From an uncultured Opitutia bacterium (GTDB taxonomy: Bacteria; Verrucomicrobiota; Verrucomicrobiia; Opitutales; Opitutaceae), in NCBI GenBank assembly GCA_903827245.1, contig CAIKHO010000079.1, positions 31,442 through 95,441 on the forward strand: a stretch of DNA of 64,000 bases, read 5' to 3'. The notes under the pieces were generated by a model. That model saw nothing but the letters and a program-made list of their open reading frames with translations, was not told where the DNA came from and searched no databases. This document shows, one piece after another, positions 20,645 to 29,179 of the stretch. How positions within the stretch are numbered: position 1 is the first letter of the stretch; the number at the start of each line of letters is the position of its first letter. A program made the translations under genes and the position numbers.

Positions 20645-21973
20645 CTACCCGATCACCTCGTCGATGAGGTCCGCTGCCGTGGCCGTGGCCTCGTCAACGG
20701 CGATCGCCTTCCCGAGGATCGCCTTGGCCTCGGCCAGCGTCGCCTCGTCGCTCGCGTGGATCACGCAGAGCGGTGAGCCGGCCTCGACCCGCTCGCCGAT
20801 TTTCACAAGGGCGCTCACGCCAACGGCGTGGTCGATTTTGTCCTCGGCCTTGGCGCGGCCGGCCCCGAGACGGAGCGAGGCGAGGGCCACGCCAAGCGCA
20901 TCGACATCGCGGACCTGGCCGGCCTGCGGAGCGGCCAGGGCAAATCTCAGCTTTGCCTGCGGCAGGCGAGCGGAGTCATCGGCGACGCGGGCGTCCCCAC
21001 CCTGCGCGGCGATCAGGTCGCGGAATTTGGCCAGCGCCGATCCGTTTGCGATCGTCACCTCAAGCTGCTTTCGCGCGGCCTCCTTCGTCGCCGAGACTTT
21101 TGCCAGCAACAGCATCTGCTCGCCGAGCGCGTAGGTGACCTCCATGGTGTCCGCCGGACCGTTGCCCTTCAGGCATTCGATCGACTCGGCCACTTCCAGC
21201 GCATTGCCCACCGTGCGACCAAGGGGCTGGTCCATCGCCGTCAGCACCGCGCGCGTTGGCTTGCCCATCGCGGTCGCCACCGACACGAGCGCCTGGGCCA
21301 GCTCCCTCGCCCGCGCCTTTTCCGGCATGAACGCGCCGCGGCCGAACTTCACGTCCAGCACCAGCACGTCGATGCCCTCGGCCAGTTTCTTCGAGAGGAT
21401 GCTCGCACAGATCAGCGGGATGCTTTCCACCGTGCCCGTCACGTCCCGCAGCGCGTAGAGCTTCTTGTCCGCCGGCGCGAGCTCGGCGGTCTGGCCGATG
21501 AGCGCGAGGCCGATCTTCTCCAGCTGGGCGCGATACTCGGCCAGCGTGAGGTTCACCCGGAACCCCGGGATGGACTCCAGCTTGTCCAGCGTGCCGCCGG
21601 TGTGGCCCAGTCCACGGCCGCTGATCATCGGGACGGCCACGCCGCACGCCGCCACCATCGGCGCGAGGTGCAGCGAAACCTTGTCTCCCACCCCGCCGGT
21701 CGAGTGCTTGTCGGCCTTCGGCAGGTTGATGCCGGCAAGGTCCGCCACGATGCCGGAGCGCATCATCGCGTCGGTCAGCATCGCCGTCTCCGCCGTGTCC
21801 ATGCCGCGGAGAAACACGGCCATCAGCATCGCGCTCAGCTGGTAATCCGCCCACGAGCCGTCCGTGGCGCCGCGCACGAACGCCGCGATCTCGTCGCGCG
21901 TCAGCGCGTGGCCGTCGCGTTTGCGCGCGATGACATGCTGGGGAAAATAACCGGGGATCACGCCCGCAGCCAA
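20645..21973 (-). CDS. Thymidine / pyrimidine-nucleoside phosphorylase
   Basis: About 442 residues. It carries the family signature DKHSTGGVGDKVSL, SGRGLGHTGGTLDKLE, ALRDVTGTVESIPLI and VLDVKFGRGAFM, and the C-terminal domain with VSALVKIGERVEAGSPL. It splits thymidine or other pyrimidine nucleosides with phosphate to give base and (deoxy)ribose-1-phosphate. This fits with deoC at 37 kb, but the genes are far apart. The start is uncertain: TTG at 21973 or GTG at 21961, with GGGAGGT upstream; the family usually starts just before FPQHVIARKRDG. It lies downstream of the methyltransferase gene on the same strand, after a perfect 29-bp palindrome. Confidence 0.88.
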   Translation of the reverse strand: MAAGVIPGYFPQHVIARKRDGHALTRDEIAAFVRGATDGSWADYQLSAMLMAVFLRGMDTAETAMLTDAMMRSGIVADLAGINLPKADKHSTGGVGDKVSLHLAPMVAACGVAVPMISGRGLGHTGGTLDKLESIPGFRVNLTLAEYRAQLEKIGLALIGQTAELAPADKKLYALRDVTGTVESIPLICASILSKKLAEGIDVLVLDVKFGRGAFMPEKARARELAQALVSVATAMGKPTRAVLTAMDQPLGRTVGNALEVAESIECLKGNGPADTMEVTYALGEQMLLLAKVSATKEAARKQLEVTIANGSALAKFRDLIAAQGGDARVADDSARLPQAKLRFALAAPQAGQVRDVDALGVALASLRLGAGRAKAEDKIDHAVGVSALVKIGERVEAGSPLCVIHASDEATLAEAKAILGKAIAVDEATATAADLIDEVIG

Positions 21974-22023
21974 CCACGCCTGCGCACCTCCCGCAAAGCC
22001 TCAATTCCAGTCCGGCCTCCCGG

Positions 22024-22052
22024 CATTTTGTCACCTAATAGGTGACAAAATG
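22024..22052. promoter_or_regulatory. Perfect 29-bp palindrome between methyltransferase and phosphorylase genes
   Basis: Two 14-base arms (CATTTTGTCACCTA and its exact complement) around a single central base. It overlaps the last codons and stop of the methyltransferase gene and lies 51 bases before the phosphorylase start. A one-base centre suits a dimeric repressor operator better than an RNA terminator, and no U-run follows. Its AT-rich outer arms stand out from the GC-rich surroundings. Confidence 0.6.
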
Positions 22053-22774
22053 TCTGGGACGGGCGCGCGAGGACGTTGCAGCACGAGCATCGTACCGCTG
22101 CCGGCGAAGAACTCGTAGTCCACTTTCGCCACCGTGCTCATGATGCCGGCTTCCTCCAGCTCGCGGCGCAGCCGGGCCAGACCGGGATAGGTCCGTCCGT
22201 CGGTGCCGCAGAGCGGATGAAGGCGCACCTCGCCGGCGCTCACGCGCACGAGCTCCCGGCAGGCAGCCAGGTGCCAGGCGAAGTCGAACTTCCGCGCGTA
22301 GACGAAGAGCAGGTGCGCGCAGAGCACGAGGTCGAACGCCCCGTCGAAGAACGGCAGCCGGGGCAGCGCGCCGCCCACGTAGCGGTTGTGGAGGAAGCCC
22401 GACTCGTAGTCGGCGAGGAACCGCTGCGCCGCCAGCCGGCGGTCGGCCTCCGCGGCGTCGATGCTGGGAAACGAGCGGAACCGCAGCAGGTGCGGCTTCG
22501 CCCGCATCTGGGCCAGCATGTGCGCGTAGTCGAGCTGCACGTGCGTGGCGAGCGCGTCGGGCGTGCAGCCGTAGAGCGGGTCGACCGCCACGGCTTCCAG
22601 GCCGCGCCGGGCGGCCTCGGCGGTGAAGGACGCGGGACCGGCCGCGACGTCGAGCACCGCGCGGCCGCGCAGCTCCGCGAGGTCGAGGGCGAAAAACTGG
22701 CTGTACTCGGCCAGCGTGCGGCCGAAGAAGGAGACTGAGGGCAATTCGATTTCAGTGGGAGCGGTGGAGATCAT
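22031..22774 (-). CDS. SAM-dependent methyltransferase (class I)
   Basis: About 247 residues. The SAM-binding core is readable: AVLDVAAGPASFTAEAARRG (motif I), VAVDPLYG, then FDLVLCAHLLFVY (motif IV/post I), VRVSAGEVRLHPL. The substrate is not evident. ATG 22774 (MISTAPTEIELPSVSFF) was chosen. A strong terminator-like hairpin and a short leader frame lie directly upstream, so expression may be controlled by attenuation. The last codons form half of a perfect palindrome. Confidence 0.75.
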   Translation of the reverse strand: MISTAPTEIELPSVSFFGRTLAEYSQFFALDLAELRGRAVLDVAAGPASFTAEAARRGLEAVAVDPLYGCTPDALATHVQLDYAHMLAQMRAKPHLLRFRSFPSIDAAEADRRLAAQRFLADYESGFLHNRYVGGALPRLPFFDGAFDLVLCAHLLFVYARKFDFAWHLAACRELVRVSAGEVRLHPLCGTDGRTYPGLARLRRELEEAGIMSTVAKVDYEFFAGSGTMLVLQRPRAPVPDILSPIR

Positions 22775-22898
22775 GGCATGGCGGGAAAAAGGGAGGGCGG
22801 AAGGAAACGGGCACAAAAAAACCCGACTCGGCAGGAGTCGGGCTCGACGGAAGGGAAACAGGCGGCCAGGCCGCCTTGCGCCATCGGCGCATCACCAT
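22752..22898 (-). CDS. Possible 48-codon leader peptide
   Basis: ATG at 22898 opens a 48-codon frame (MVMRRWRKAAWPPVSLPSS and on) that runs through the terminator hairpin at 22815-22842 and ends 22 bases inside the methyltransferase gene. Arg/Trp-rich beginnings of this kind are seen in attenuation leaders, but no such leader is recognised with certainty here. It could be chance coding in a leader RNA. Confidence 0.3.
   Translation of the reverse strand: MVMRRWRKAAWPPVSLPSSPTPAESGFFVPVSFRPPFFPPCHDLHRSH
22815..22842 (-). terminator. Intrinsic terminator in methyltransferase leader
   Basis: On the minus strand an 8-bp stem (CCCGACTC/GAGTCGGG) with a 5-base loop is followed by seven T. It stands 41 bases before the methyltransferase ATG and about 420 bases after the upstream response-regulator gene, a position that fits an attenuator better than a simple gene-end terminator. 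Confidence 0.75.
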
Positions 22899-23120
22899 CG
22901 TCGGGCCGCCCCGCGCCAGACAGCGCGTTTGGCAACCGTCACGCAGACGGAGACGATCGCACGATGCTGGACGGGAAAATTCATCACGCGATGTGATGCG
23001 TCCTCCACGCCCGGCGTGCAAGTGGATTTTTCCCGCGCCCAAAACCGCGAAGGCTGCTTCAGGCCGCGTTCAAATCCGTGATTCGTTCCATTTTCATTCC
23101 GCGTGCAGCAGAATCGCGTT

Positions 23121-23200
23121 GTTGGAGACGCGACCTCGCGGTCGCGTCCGGACAGCAACCTTTTTGCGCCAAGACTTCGCAGGGCAGGCCGGGAGGTCGC
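23121..23200. repeat. Repeat family C, copy 1
   Basis: GTTGGAGACGCGACCTCGCGG, then GCCAAGACTTCGCAGGGCAG and GCCGGGAGGTCGC. The second copy at 38526-38607 matches over about 80 bases, and a half copy is at 28911-28946. It lies in the 490-base gene-free region upstream of the methyltransferase. Confidence 0.75.
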
Positions 23201-23264
23201 TGCTCCTGCTGGATTGCCGCAGCGTCCCATCAGTGCGACCCAAAGCCGCTCCCGCCTGCGGCCC

Positions 23265-24641
23265 CTATTCCTTCCGGGCGCCGAAGACGGCGCGGGCCAT
23301 TTCCATGGGTGCACGGGTGAAATTCCTGATGCCCGCCGGGGCAGCGGCGGGGGGCGGCGGCGGGGGCAGCTCGCTCAGCGTCTTCTCCCGCATCGAAAGC
23401 TGGATCTCGCGGTCGCGCACCTGTTCCTCCCGGCGCTTCACCGCCCGGTGGTGCTCCTGCATCGCGAGGCGGTCGTCCTTGAAGTTCGCCCGCTCCGCCT
23501 CGAGCAGCTCAGTCGCGCGCTGGAGCTTCGCCCACGCCTCGCGCAGTGCGGCATCGTCGGTGAACGGCGAGGGGGAGGACGGACGCGTGCTCGCGCTGAA
23601 CCAAAGCACCCGGTCGGCCTCGAGCTGGGCCTGGATCTTCCGCAACCGCTCCTCGTAGGCGCGAAGGTTTTCCTCCTGCGAACGGAACAAGTCGAGGTCC
23701 TCGTGCCAGCGGCGGCGCTCCTGGGCGAAGCGCGTCGATTCCTCGCGGAACCGCGCCGTCTCTTCCGCGAGGCGGTCCTCTTCCGCCGCCAGGCGCTCGC
23801 GCCAGGCGATGATCTCGGCGTGCCCGGCAGCAGGCTCCGGCGCCATCACCGCCGCAGGCGTGGATTTCTCGCGATTCTGGCGCTCATGCTCCAGTTGCGA
23901 GCGCTCGCTCGCGATCGCGGCCCGGGTCTCGGACAGGGCCCGCGCCTTTTCGTCAATCGCGGCCTGCGTGGCCGCGGCCAGCTCGCGCTCCGTGCGGAGC
24001 TCGGCGAGTTCCGCCTGCAGGCGGCCGGCATCGGCGTTCTGCCCGAGCAGCGTCTTGAGCTCGGCCTCCAACGCGTCCTTTTCATGCTGCAGCCGCTCGA
24101 CGCGCGCCTCGAGCACGGCCTTGTCCTTGGACACGCGCAACAGGTCGGCCCCGGGCTCGCGGGTATGCACACCGAGCGGATGGGCGCTCCGGCCGGCCCC
24201 GGAAAGATTTTCCAGCATGGACTCGACCTGCGCCAGGTCCTCCGGCGTGACGCTCTCCGGTTCGCCGAGGGATTCCAGCCGCAGCAGCGTCCGGACCCGC
24301 CGCAGCATGACCCGCGGCTCCTCCTGGGCGGCGAGCACATCGGCCACGCCGAGGCGGATGCCCTGGACCACGAGCGGGAGCTCAAGCCGCGAAACCAGCA
24401 GCAGCACGGGCACGGTCGGCTGGATTTTCTTGAGCATGTCGACAAACACAAAGCCGGGCGCGCCGGAGAGCTCGTGATCGATGACGGCGAGGTCGTACCA
24501 TTCGCCACGCGCATTGTCCGCGGCCGATTCCGCAGTGGCGAAGGCCCGCACGTCGAAACCGGCGTCGGCGAACAACAGCACAAGATGGCGGCGCACCCGG
24601 GCGTCACCATGCACAACGAGGATTTTTTTGACGAGGTTCAT
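23265..24641 (-). CDS. Receiver domain fused to a long coiled coil
   Basis: 458 residues. An N-terminal receiver domain (1-120) keeps Asp55 (AVIDHELSG), but the acidic pair is weakened to HGD. Residues ~150-420 are heptad-rich coiled coil (LEARVERLQHEKDALEAELK and similar), then a Pro-rich PPPPPPAAAPAG patch and a basic tail. There is no DNA-binding or catalytic output domain. Proteins of this shape may act as scaffolds or polar organisers; that is inference. ATG 24641. The gene stands alone, followed by a repeat-filled gap. Confidence 0.7.
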   Translation of the reverse strand: MNLVKKILVVHGDARVRRHLVLLFADAGFDVRAFATAESAADNARGEWYDLAVIDHELSGAPGFVFVDMLKKIQPTVPVLLLVSRLELPLVVQGIRLGVADVLAAQEEPRVMLRRVRTLLRLESLGEPESVTPEDLAQVESMLENLSGAGRSAHPLGVHTREPGADLLRVSKDKAVLEARVERLQHEKDALEAELKTLLGQNADAGRLQAELAELRTERELAAATQAAIDEKARALSETRAAIASERSQLEHERQNREKSTPAAVMAPEPAAGHAEIIAWRERLAAEEDRLAEETARFREESTRFAQERRRWHEDLDLFRSQEENLRAYEERLRKIQAQLEADRVLWFSASTRPSSPSPFTDDAALREAWAKLQRATELLEAERANFKDDRLAMQEHHRAVKRREEQVRDREIQLSMREKTLSELPPPPPPAAAPAGIRNFTRAPMEMARAVFGARKE

Positions 24642-24880
24642 GGGAATTTGGATCGCAGGACTCTTGACTGTTTTTGACTGCGCTCAGTGTAGACCGCGCG
24701 GTGCTTCCTCCGCCATAGCCCGGGCCGGCTTTTACCGGGTGTTTACCAGCGCGGCCCCGGTTTCGGAAAATTTTTACCCCGTTTCCGGGAAGGGGCTCAC
24801 CCCAGGCGATAAAGGGGACAGGATCATGCCGTTGATTCTTCCCTGCGCGGGTCAGAGAGGGAAATTGTTCGATCACTCCA

Positions 24881-24985
24881 TGCAGGAGCCAGCTGGCAGG
24901 CGATGAGCGTAGCGGAAGGCTTCCCGTTCCGCGGTGGAGCCCGGAAGCGGCTCCGTTACGAATCGCCTGCCAGCTGGCTCCTGCA
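24881..24985. repeat. Inverted repeat, family D variant, copy 5
   Basis: TGCAGGAGCCAGCTGGCAGG with CGAT on the left and ATCGCCTGCCAGCTGGCTCC with TGCA on the right: near-perfect 24-base arms with AGCTGGC replacing the TGCTTGC of the other D copies. The loop of about 60 bases contains a smaller inverted repeat. It fills most of a 360-base gap that has no gene. Confidence 0.85.
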
Positions 24986-25001
24986 ATTTATTGACTCCGG
25001 C

Positions 25002-26198
25002 TCAGGAGCGGAAAAGCACGTCCTCGCGATTGAACATCCGCACCGCCAGCGCGAGCGCGACGCCCGCATAGGCGCAGGTGGATCCGAAAATCAGCGCGAT
25101 GTAATTCCAATGCCAGACGCCCGAGAGCATTTCCTTGCAGACGAGCGAGAGATTCAGGATCGGAACCAGCGCGAGCCGGCTGTTGAGCTCGATCCCCGGG
25201 AGCAGCCCGACGGCCACGGGCAGGAGGACGACAAAGGCGAGCGGCGTGAGGTAGGTCTGCGCCTCCTTGCTGCTTTTCGCGCAGAGCGCGATCGTCAGGA
25301 GCAGCGCGGAGAACAGCACCGCCACCGGCAGGACCATCGCCAGCACTCCCGCCAGGCCGAGCGGATCGAGCGGCGGCAGCGCCCCCCGCACGGTGGCGCC
25401 GATGCCTGCGCCCGCGAGCGCCATGGTCAGCGCCATGGAAAGGAGCGAAAGCCCGATCGCGCACAGCGAGCTGGTGAGGACCGTGAAAAACTTGCCCAGC
25501 ACGATGTCGACCCGCGCCACCGGGCTGCACAGCAGGGTTTCCATCGTCCCGCGCTCCTTCTCGCCCGCCGTGAGGTCGATCGCCGGATAAACCGCCCCGG
25601 TGAAGCACAGCATGATGATGAGATAAGGCACGAGGCCGCCGATGGCGTTGCCCCCGACCTTCTCGGGCGGCGCGACATTTTCCCGCTGCACCGCGAATGG
25701 CGTCACGAGCGACGCCGGCAGGCCGTGCGCGGCCAGCGAGGCGGTGACGGCCTTTTCCCGCACGTCGCGGAAAAACGCCTCGATCTCGCCCACCGCGAAG
25801 CCCGATTTCAACTCTCCCTGGTAGTGCAGGATCACCACCGGCCGGGCGGCGCCGGCCCCCAGCCCGGCGTCGAATCCCGGCGGGATCTGCACCGCCGCGC
25901 GGATTTTCTTGTCGGAGATGAGCTGCCGGTAGCCGGCGGCCTCGGACACAATCCTGAAGCGGGGCGACTGCCGCAGCGCCGCGACCGTCCGCGGCGAATC
26001 CGCGCCGCCGAGCAGCATCACGACGGGAATTTCCTCGCGGGCGCTGGCGTAGGCGCGGGAGCCGATGCGGCTGACCGCGTACACCAGGACGGGCACAACG
26101 AGCAGCGGAATGATGATCATCGACAGCAGCGTCCGCCGGTCGCGCAGCGAGTCCCTCAGCTCCTTGCCATAAACGGTGGCGATGTTTTTTCCGTTCAT
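25002..26198 (-). CDS. ABC transporter permease, NatB-type
   Basis: 398 residues with one N-terminal helix (residues ~25-42: LLSMIIIPLLVVPVLVYAV), a large extracytoplasmic domain (~45-190) and five or six C-terminal helices. The string LTAGEKERGTMETLLCSPV is characteristic of NatB/ABC-2 permeases that export Na+ or small molecules. Start ATG 26198 overlaps the ATP-binding gene's stop by 4 bases (ATGA), so the two genes form one operon and one transporter. Confidence 0.85.
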   Translation of the reverse strand: MNGKNIATVYGKELRDSLRDRRTLLSMIIIPLLVVPVLVYAVSRIGSRAYASAREEIPVVMLLGGADSPRTVAALRQSPRFRIVSEAAGYRQLISDKKIRAAVQIPPGFDAGLGAGAARPVVILHYQGELKSGFAVGEIEAFFRDVREKAVTASLAAHGLPASLVTPFAVQRENVAPPEKVGGNAIGGLVPYLIIMLCFTGAVYPAIDLTAGEKERGTMETLLCSPVARVDIVLGKFFTVLTSSLCAIGLSLLSMALTMALAGAGIGATVRGALPPLDPLGLAGVLAMVLPVAVLFSALLLTIALCAKSSKEAQTYLTPLAFVVLLPVAVGLLPGIELNSRLALVPILNLSLVCKEMLSGVWHWNYIALIFGSTCAYAGVALALAVRMFNREDVLFRS

Positions 26199-26938
26199 GC
26201 GACGGCCTCCGTGCCGGCGATCCTGACGAAGATCTCCTCCATGTCCTGCTCTCCCGTGCGGGCGCGCAGCCCCGCGAGCGTGTCCTCGGCGAGCAGGCGT
26301 CCGCCGTGGATGATGCCGATGGTGTCGCAGAGTTTCTCCACCTCGCTCATGACGTGGGTCGAATAGATGACCGTCTTGCCGCGGGCCCGGCACTCGCGCA
26401 CAAAGCGCACGACCGACCGCGCCGCCATCACGTCGAGCCCGAGGGTGGGCTCGTCAAAGATCATCACGGCGGGATCGTGGATCAGCGTGCGCGCGATGGA
26501 GGTCTTCTGCTTCATCCCCGTGGAAAATTTTTCGCAACGGCGGTCGAGAAACTCGTGGAGGTCGAGCTCGTCGGCCAGGCGCTGGATGCGGGCCGCGATC
26601 TCGGCGTCGGGGAGACCGTTGAGCCGCCCGAAATACGCGATGGTCTCCCGCGCGGTGAGGCGGCCGTAGAGCGCGGTGCTGGTGGCGAGAAAGCCGACGT
26701 TCGCCCGGACCCGGGCCGGCTCCGCCACGACGTCAAAGCCCGCCACCGTCGCCGTCCCCGAGGTTGGCTGGAGCAGCGTGGCCAACAGGCGCAGCGCTGT
26801 CGTCTTGCCCGCCCCATTGGCCCCGAGCAGCCCGTAGATCCGGCCGGGCTCCACCCGGAACGAAAGATCCTCGACCGCCCTGATTTCTCCGCGCTTTTTG
26901 TCCCGGAAGGTCTTGGTGAGTGAGCGGGCCTCGATCAT
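26195..26938 (-). CDS. ABC transporter ATP-binding protein, NatA-type
   Basis: 247 residues: Walker A GANGAGKTT, a Q-loop region, signature FSTGMKQKTSIARTL, Walker B VMIFDEPTLGLD, and the H-loop in IYSTHVMSEVEKL. With the downstream permease it would form an ABC-2 exporter. NatAB in Bacillus exports Na+, but the substrate here is not shown. ATG 26938. The permease start overlaps its stop by 4 bases. Confidence 0.88.
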   Translation of the reverse strand: MIEARSLTKTFRDKKRGEIRAVEDLSFRVEPGRIYGLLGANGAGKTTALRLLATLLQPTSGTATVAGFDVVAEPARVRANVGFLATSTALYGRLTARETIAYFGRLNGLPDAEIAARIQRLADELDLHEFLDRRCEKFSTGMKQKTSIARTLIHDPAVMIFDEPTLGLDVMAARSVVRFVRECRARGKTVIYSTHVMSEVEKLCDTIGIIHGGRLLAEDTLAGLRARTGEQDMEEIFVRIAGTEAVA

Positions 26939-27078
26939 GGGCGAGTTTTCACGCCCGGCCGCTGGGAACGGCAGCCGGCGGCGGGGTTGGATTCCATGCG
27001 CCGAGGCTACGGCGCAGGGCCCGGCCGAGGCAACCCTTCGGCATCGCGGATGAGCCGCAGGATATCATTCCAATCGTG

Positions 27079-27231
27079 TTTCGCGCAGCGGCGCAGCGAA
27101 AAGCCGGGAGGCCCGAGCCTAGTGTCAGCTAATCGTTGACACTGGGATCGGTCGGGCGGGCCCCATGGTTCCATGAAGGAGACAATGCATTCTCTCCGCT
27201 TTGCGCCGCGGCGTCTCTGCGCGAAACATTG
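27079..27231. repeat. Degenerate inverted repeat, family B
   Basis: TTTCGCGCAGCGGCGCAGCG on the left and GCGCCGCGGCGTCTCTGCGCG with AAAC on the right. It fills the 352-base divergent gap between the NatA-type gene and the ribokinase gene; no gene is seen there. Confidence 0.5.
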
Positions 27232-27290
27232 CACCTGCTTCCGCCCTCGGGCGGCTTGTCAGCACCTTGGAGCCAGCCTAGCTTGGGCCC

Positions 27291-28247
27291 ATGAAACCCC
27301 TTGTCGTTGTCGTCGGCAGCTTCGTGCAGGATCTCTGCTGGCAGTGCGCCGAGTTTCCCCGGGCCGGCGAGACCGTCATCGGCACCTTCGTCACGGGCCC
27401 GGGCGGCAAGGGCTCCAACCAGGCCGTGGCCGCGGGCCGGGCGGGTGCGCGCACGCTGTTCATCGGCGCGGTGGGGCGTGATGTCTTCGCCGACGCGGTC
27501 CGGAAATTCTATCGCGCCGAGGGCATCGGCGCCCGATTCATCGAAAAGCCCCGGCAGGCCACCGGCTCCGCCGCCATCCTCGTCAACGCCGCCGCGCAGA
27601 ACGAGATCGTCGTCGCCCTCGGCGCCAGCGCGCACCTGCTGCCACGCGACATCGACGGCGCCCTGATCCGCGGCGCAAAGGTCGTCGTCTGCCAGCACGA
27701 GGCCAATCTCCCGGTCAACGCCCACGTTTTCCGCCTCGCCCGCAAGGCGGGCGCCGTGACCGTGCTGAATCCCGCCCCGATGCGGCCCGACTTCGATCCG
27801 TCGATCCTCGCGCTGACCGACGTGCTGATTCCCAACGAGACCGAGTTTGTGGCGCTGGTGAACCTGCTGCGGCCGGTTCCGGGCGGCACCTTCACCGAGA
27901 CCGCGCTGCACGCCATGAGCCACGGCGAGCTGCACGGGCTTTGCCAGGACCTCGGCGTGGCCACCGTCATCGTCACGCTCGGCAAACGCGGCTGCCTTGT
28001 CTCCACGCGCCGCGGACCCACGTTCATCGCGGCCCACGCCGGGATCAAGGTCGTCGACACCACCGGGGCGGGCGACGCGTTTGTCGGCGGCTTTGCCGCC
28101 GGGTTCGTGCAGTCCGGCGGCGACATCGTGGCCGCCGCCCGGCACGGCAACGCCGTCGCCGCGCTATCGGTCACGAAATACGGCACTGCGCCGGCGATGC
28201 CGACGAAGGCGGAAATCGCGCGCTTCCTGCGCCGGTCTGCCGCCTGA
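27291..28247 (+). CDS. rbsK: Ribokinase (PfkB family)
   Basis: 318 residues. The PfkB signatures are clear: GPGGKGSNQAVAAGRAGA near the N-terminus, NETEF in the middle, and DTTGAGDAFVGGFAAGF holding the catalytic Asp. It phosphorylates ribose or a close sugar with ATP. It is slightly longer than Escherichia coli ribokinase because of an extra stretch after NETEF. ATG 27291 follows a weak upstream region. Single gene; no ribose transporter is near, so substrate assignment is from family only. Confidence 0.8.
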   Translation: MKPLVVVVGSFVQDLCWQCAEFPRAGETVIGTFVTGPGGKGSNQAVAAGRAGARTLFIGAVGRDVFADAVRKFYRAEGIGARFIEKPRQATGSAAILVNAAAQNEIVVALGASAHLLPRDIDGALIRGAKVVVCQHEANLPVNAHVFRLARKAGAVTVLNPAPMRPDFDPSILALTDVLIPNETEFVALVNLLRPVPGGTFTETALHAMSHGELHGLCQDLGVATVIVTLGKRGCLVSTRRGPTFIAAHAGIKVVDTTGAGDAFVGGFAAGFVQSGGDIVAAARHGNAVAALSVTKYGTAPAMPTKAEIARFLRRSAA

Positions 28248-28283
28248 ACCGGATTCACGCGGTTGAAAGCTGAAGGTTGAAAG

Positions 28284-28363
28284 TCCGGGCTCCGAGCCCA
28301 ACCGCCTGCCTTACTCCGCGGCTTTGCGACTCTGCGCGAAACCGGCTTGGTCGGATCGATCCC
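28284..28363. repeat. Repeat family B, conserved half, copy 1
   Basis: TCCGGGCTCCGAGCCCAACC, then CCTTACTCCGCGGCTTTGCG and CTCTGCGCGAAACCGGCTTG. About 80 bases are shared with 40879, 55641 and 58370. An AATTGTACCATTACC word reminiscent of the family I arm follows it. Confidence 0.8.
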
Positions 28364-28410
28364 AAATTGTACCATTACCAGCCCGGACGGTGTCCGGCAA
28401 AAATCCTGTC

Positions 28411-28881
28411 ATGCCCACCTTTACCGCCCGGATTGAAAAACACTGGATCATGCGCGCCGTGACCGTGCCCGCCGCCGTCATGCGGGAGCTCGGCGGCGGA
28501 ACTCGCATTCCGGTCGTCGCCCGGTATGCGGGTGAGACGGTGGCGACGACCGTGATGCCGGCGGGGCGGGGACGCGGCCGGCTCACCGTGCTCATGGACA
28601 TCTTGCGGCCGGCCAAGCTGGACGCGGGCGACCGGATCGAGGTCACGCTCGCGCGCTCGACCGATCCGCGCGAGCCGGTGGTGCCGGCGGATCTGCGGCA
28701 TGCGCTGCAATTCCGGCCGCGCGCCCGCGAAGAGTTTGAGAACGGGCCGCCTTCCCAACGCCGCTGGATCGTCAGGTATATCGAGGAAACCCGGAGCCCC
28801 GAAACGCGGCAGCGCCATCTGGAGCTGGTGCTCGAACGCCTGGCGGAACGCACCGCGCGGCGCCCGCGCAAACCGGGCTAG
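28411..28881 (+). CDS. DUF1905 / YdeI-OmdA family protein
   Basis: 156 residues. The N-terminal ~90 form a DUF1905 beta-barrel-like domain (FTARIEKHWIMRAVTVPAAV, TVMPAGRGRGRLTVLMDILR). The C-terminal part (PADLRHALQFRPRAREEFEN, then PSQRRWIVRYIEETRSPETR) is the OmdA/YdeI helical region. Its role is unknown; members have been linked to bacteriocin or peptide resistance. ATG 28411 was chosen; the frame upstream runs only through repeat sequence. It has no operon partner. Confidence 0.75.
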   Translation: MPTFTARIEKHWIMRAVTVPAAVMRELGGGTRIPVVARYAGETVATTVMPAGRGRGRLTVLMDILRPAKLDAGDRIEVTLARSTDPREPVVPADLRHALQFRPRAREEFENGPPSQRRWIVRYIEETRSPETRQRHLELVLERLAERTARRPRKPG

Positions 28882-28910
28882 GCGTGTTTTCAAACCCCGC
28901 CAATCGTTCA

Positions 28911-28946
28911 GAGTTGGAGATGCGACCTCCCAGTCGCGTCTCCATC
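28911..28946. repeat. Repeat family C, half copy
   Basis: GTTGGAGATGCGACCTCCCAG and GTCGCGTCTCC, matching the start of the full copies at 23121 and 38526. Confidence 0.55.
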
Positions 28947-28997
28947 ACGCTTTGAAAACACCCCCTGGAGCAGATTCGATTTAGTCAGACGCAATCG

Positions 28998-29056
28998 GTA
29001 GGCCGCCTGCTTGCAGGCGCTTTGGAGCACCCGGGCGCGAGCAAGCTCGCGGCCGA
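28998..29056. repeat. REPIN-like palindrome, family D, copy 4
   Basis: GTAGGCCGCCTGCTTGCAGG and the divergent right part GCGCGAGCAAGCTCGCGGCC. Part of a 674-base gap between convergent genes. Confidence 0.6.
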
Positions 29057-29140
29057 TCAGCCAGTTCGATTTCCCTCGGTGCCTTGTGCGTCCAATAAAA
29101 CCGAAAATGTTCTAGCCTGCGCTGCCGGTTTCGTCGGGGC

Positions 29141-29178
29141 AAAAAAGAGGCGGCCCTCTGTTCCACGAGAGGGCCGCC
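29141..29178 (-). terminator. Strong intrinsic terminator (minus strand)
   Basis: On the minus strand an 11-bp GC-rich stem (GGCGGCCCTCT and its complement) with an 8-base loop is followed after TC by TTTTTT. It lies 378 bases beyond the end of the KdpE-like gene, leaving an unexplained AT-richer transcribed stretch between them. Confidence 0.8.
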
Positions 29179-29179
29179 A

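Noticed and set aside
22843..23100. SAM-I, SAH or cobalamin-type riboswitch upstream of the methyltransferase
   Set aside because: A GGCAACC word is present but on the opposite strand, and I could not assemble the helices of any known class; only the terminator is clear.
24881..24985. Insertion sequence ends (24-base inverted arms)
   Set aside because: Only about 105 bases long with no transposase and no visible target duplication; it fits the local palindrome families.
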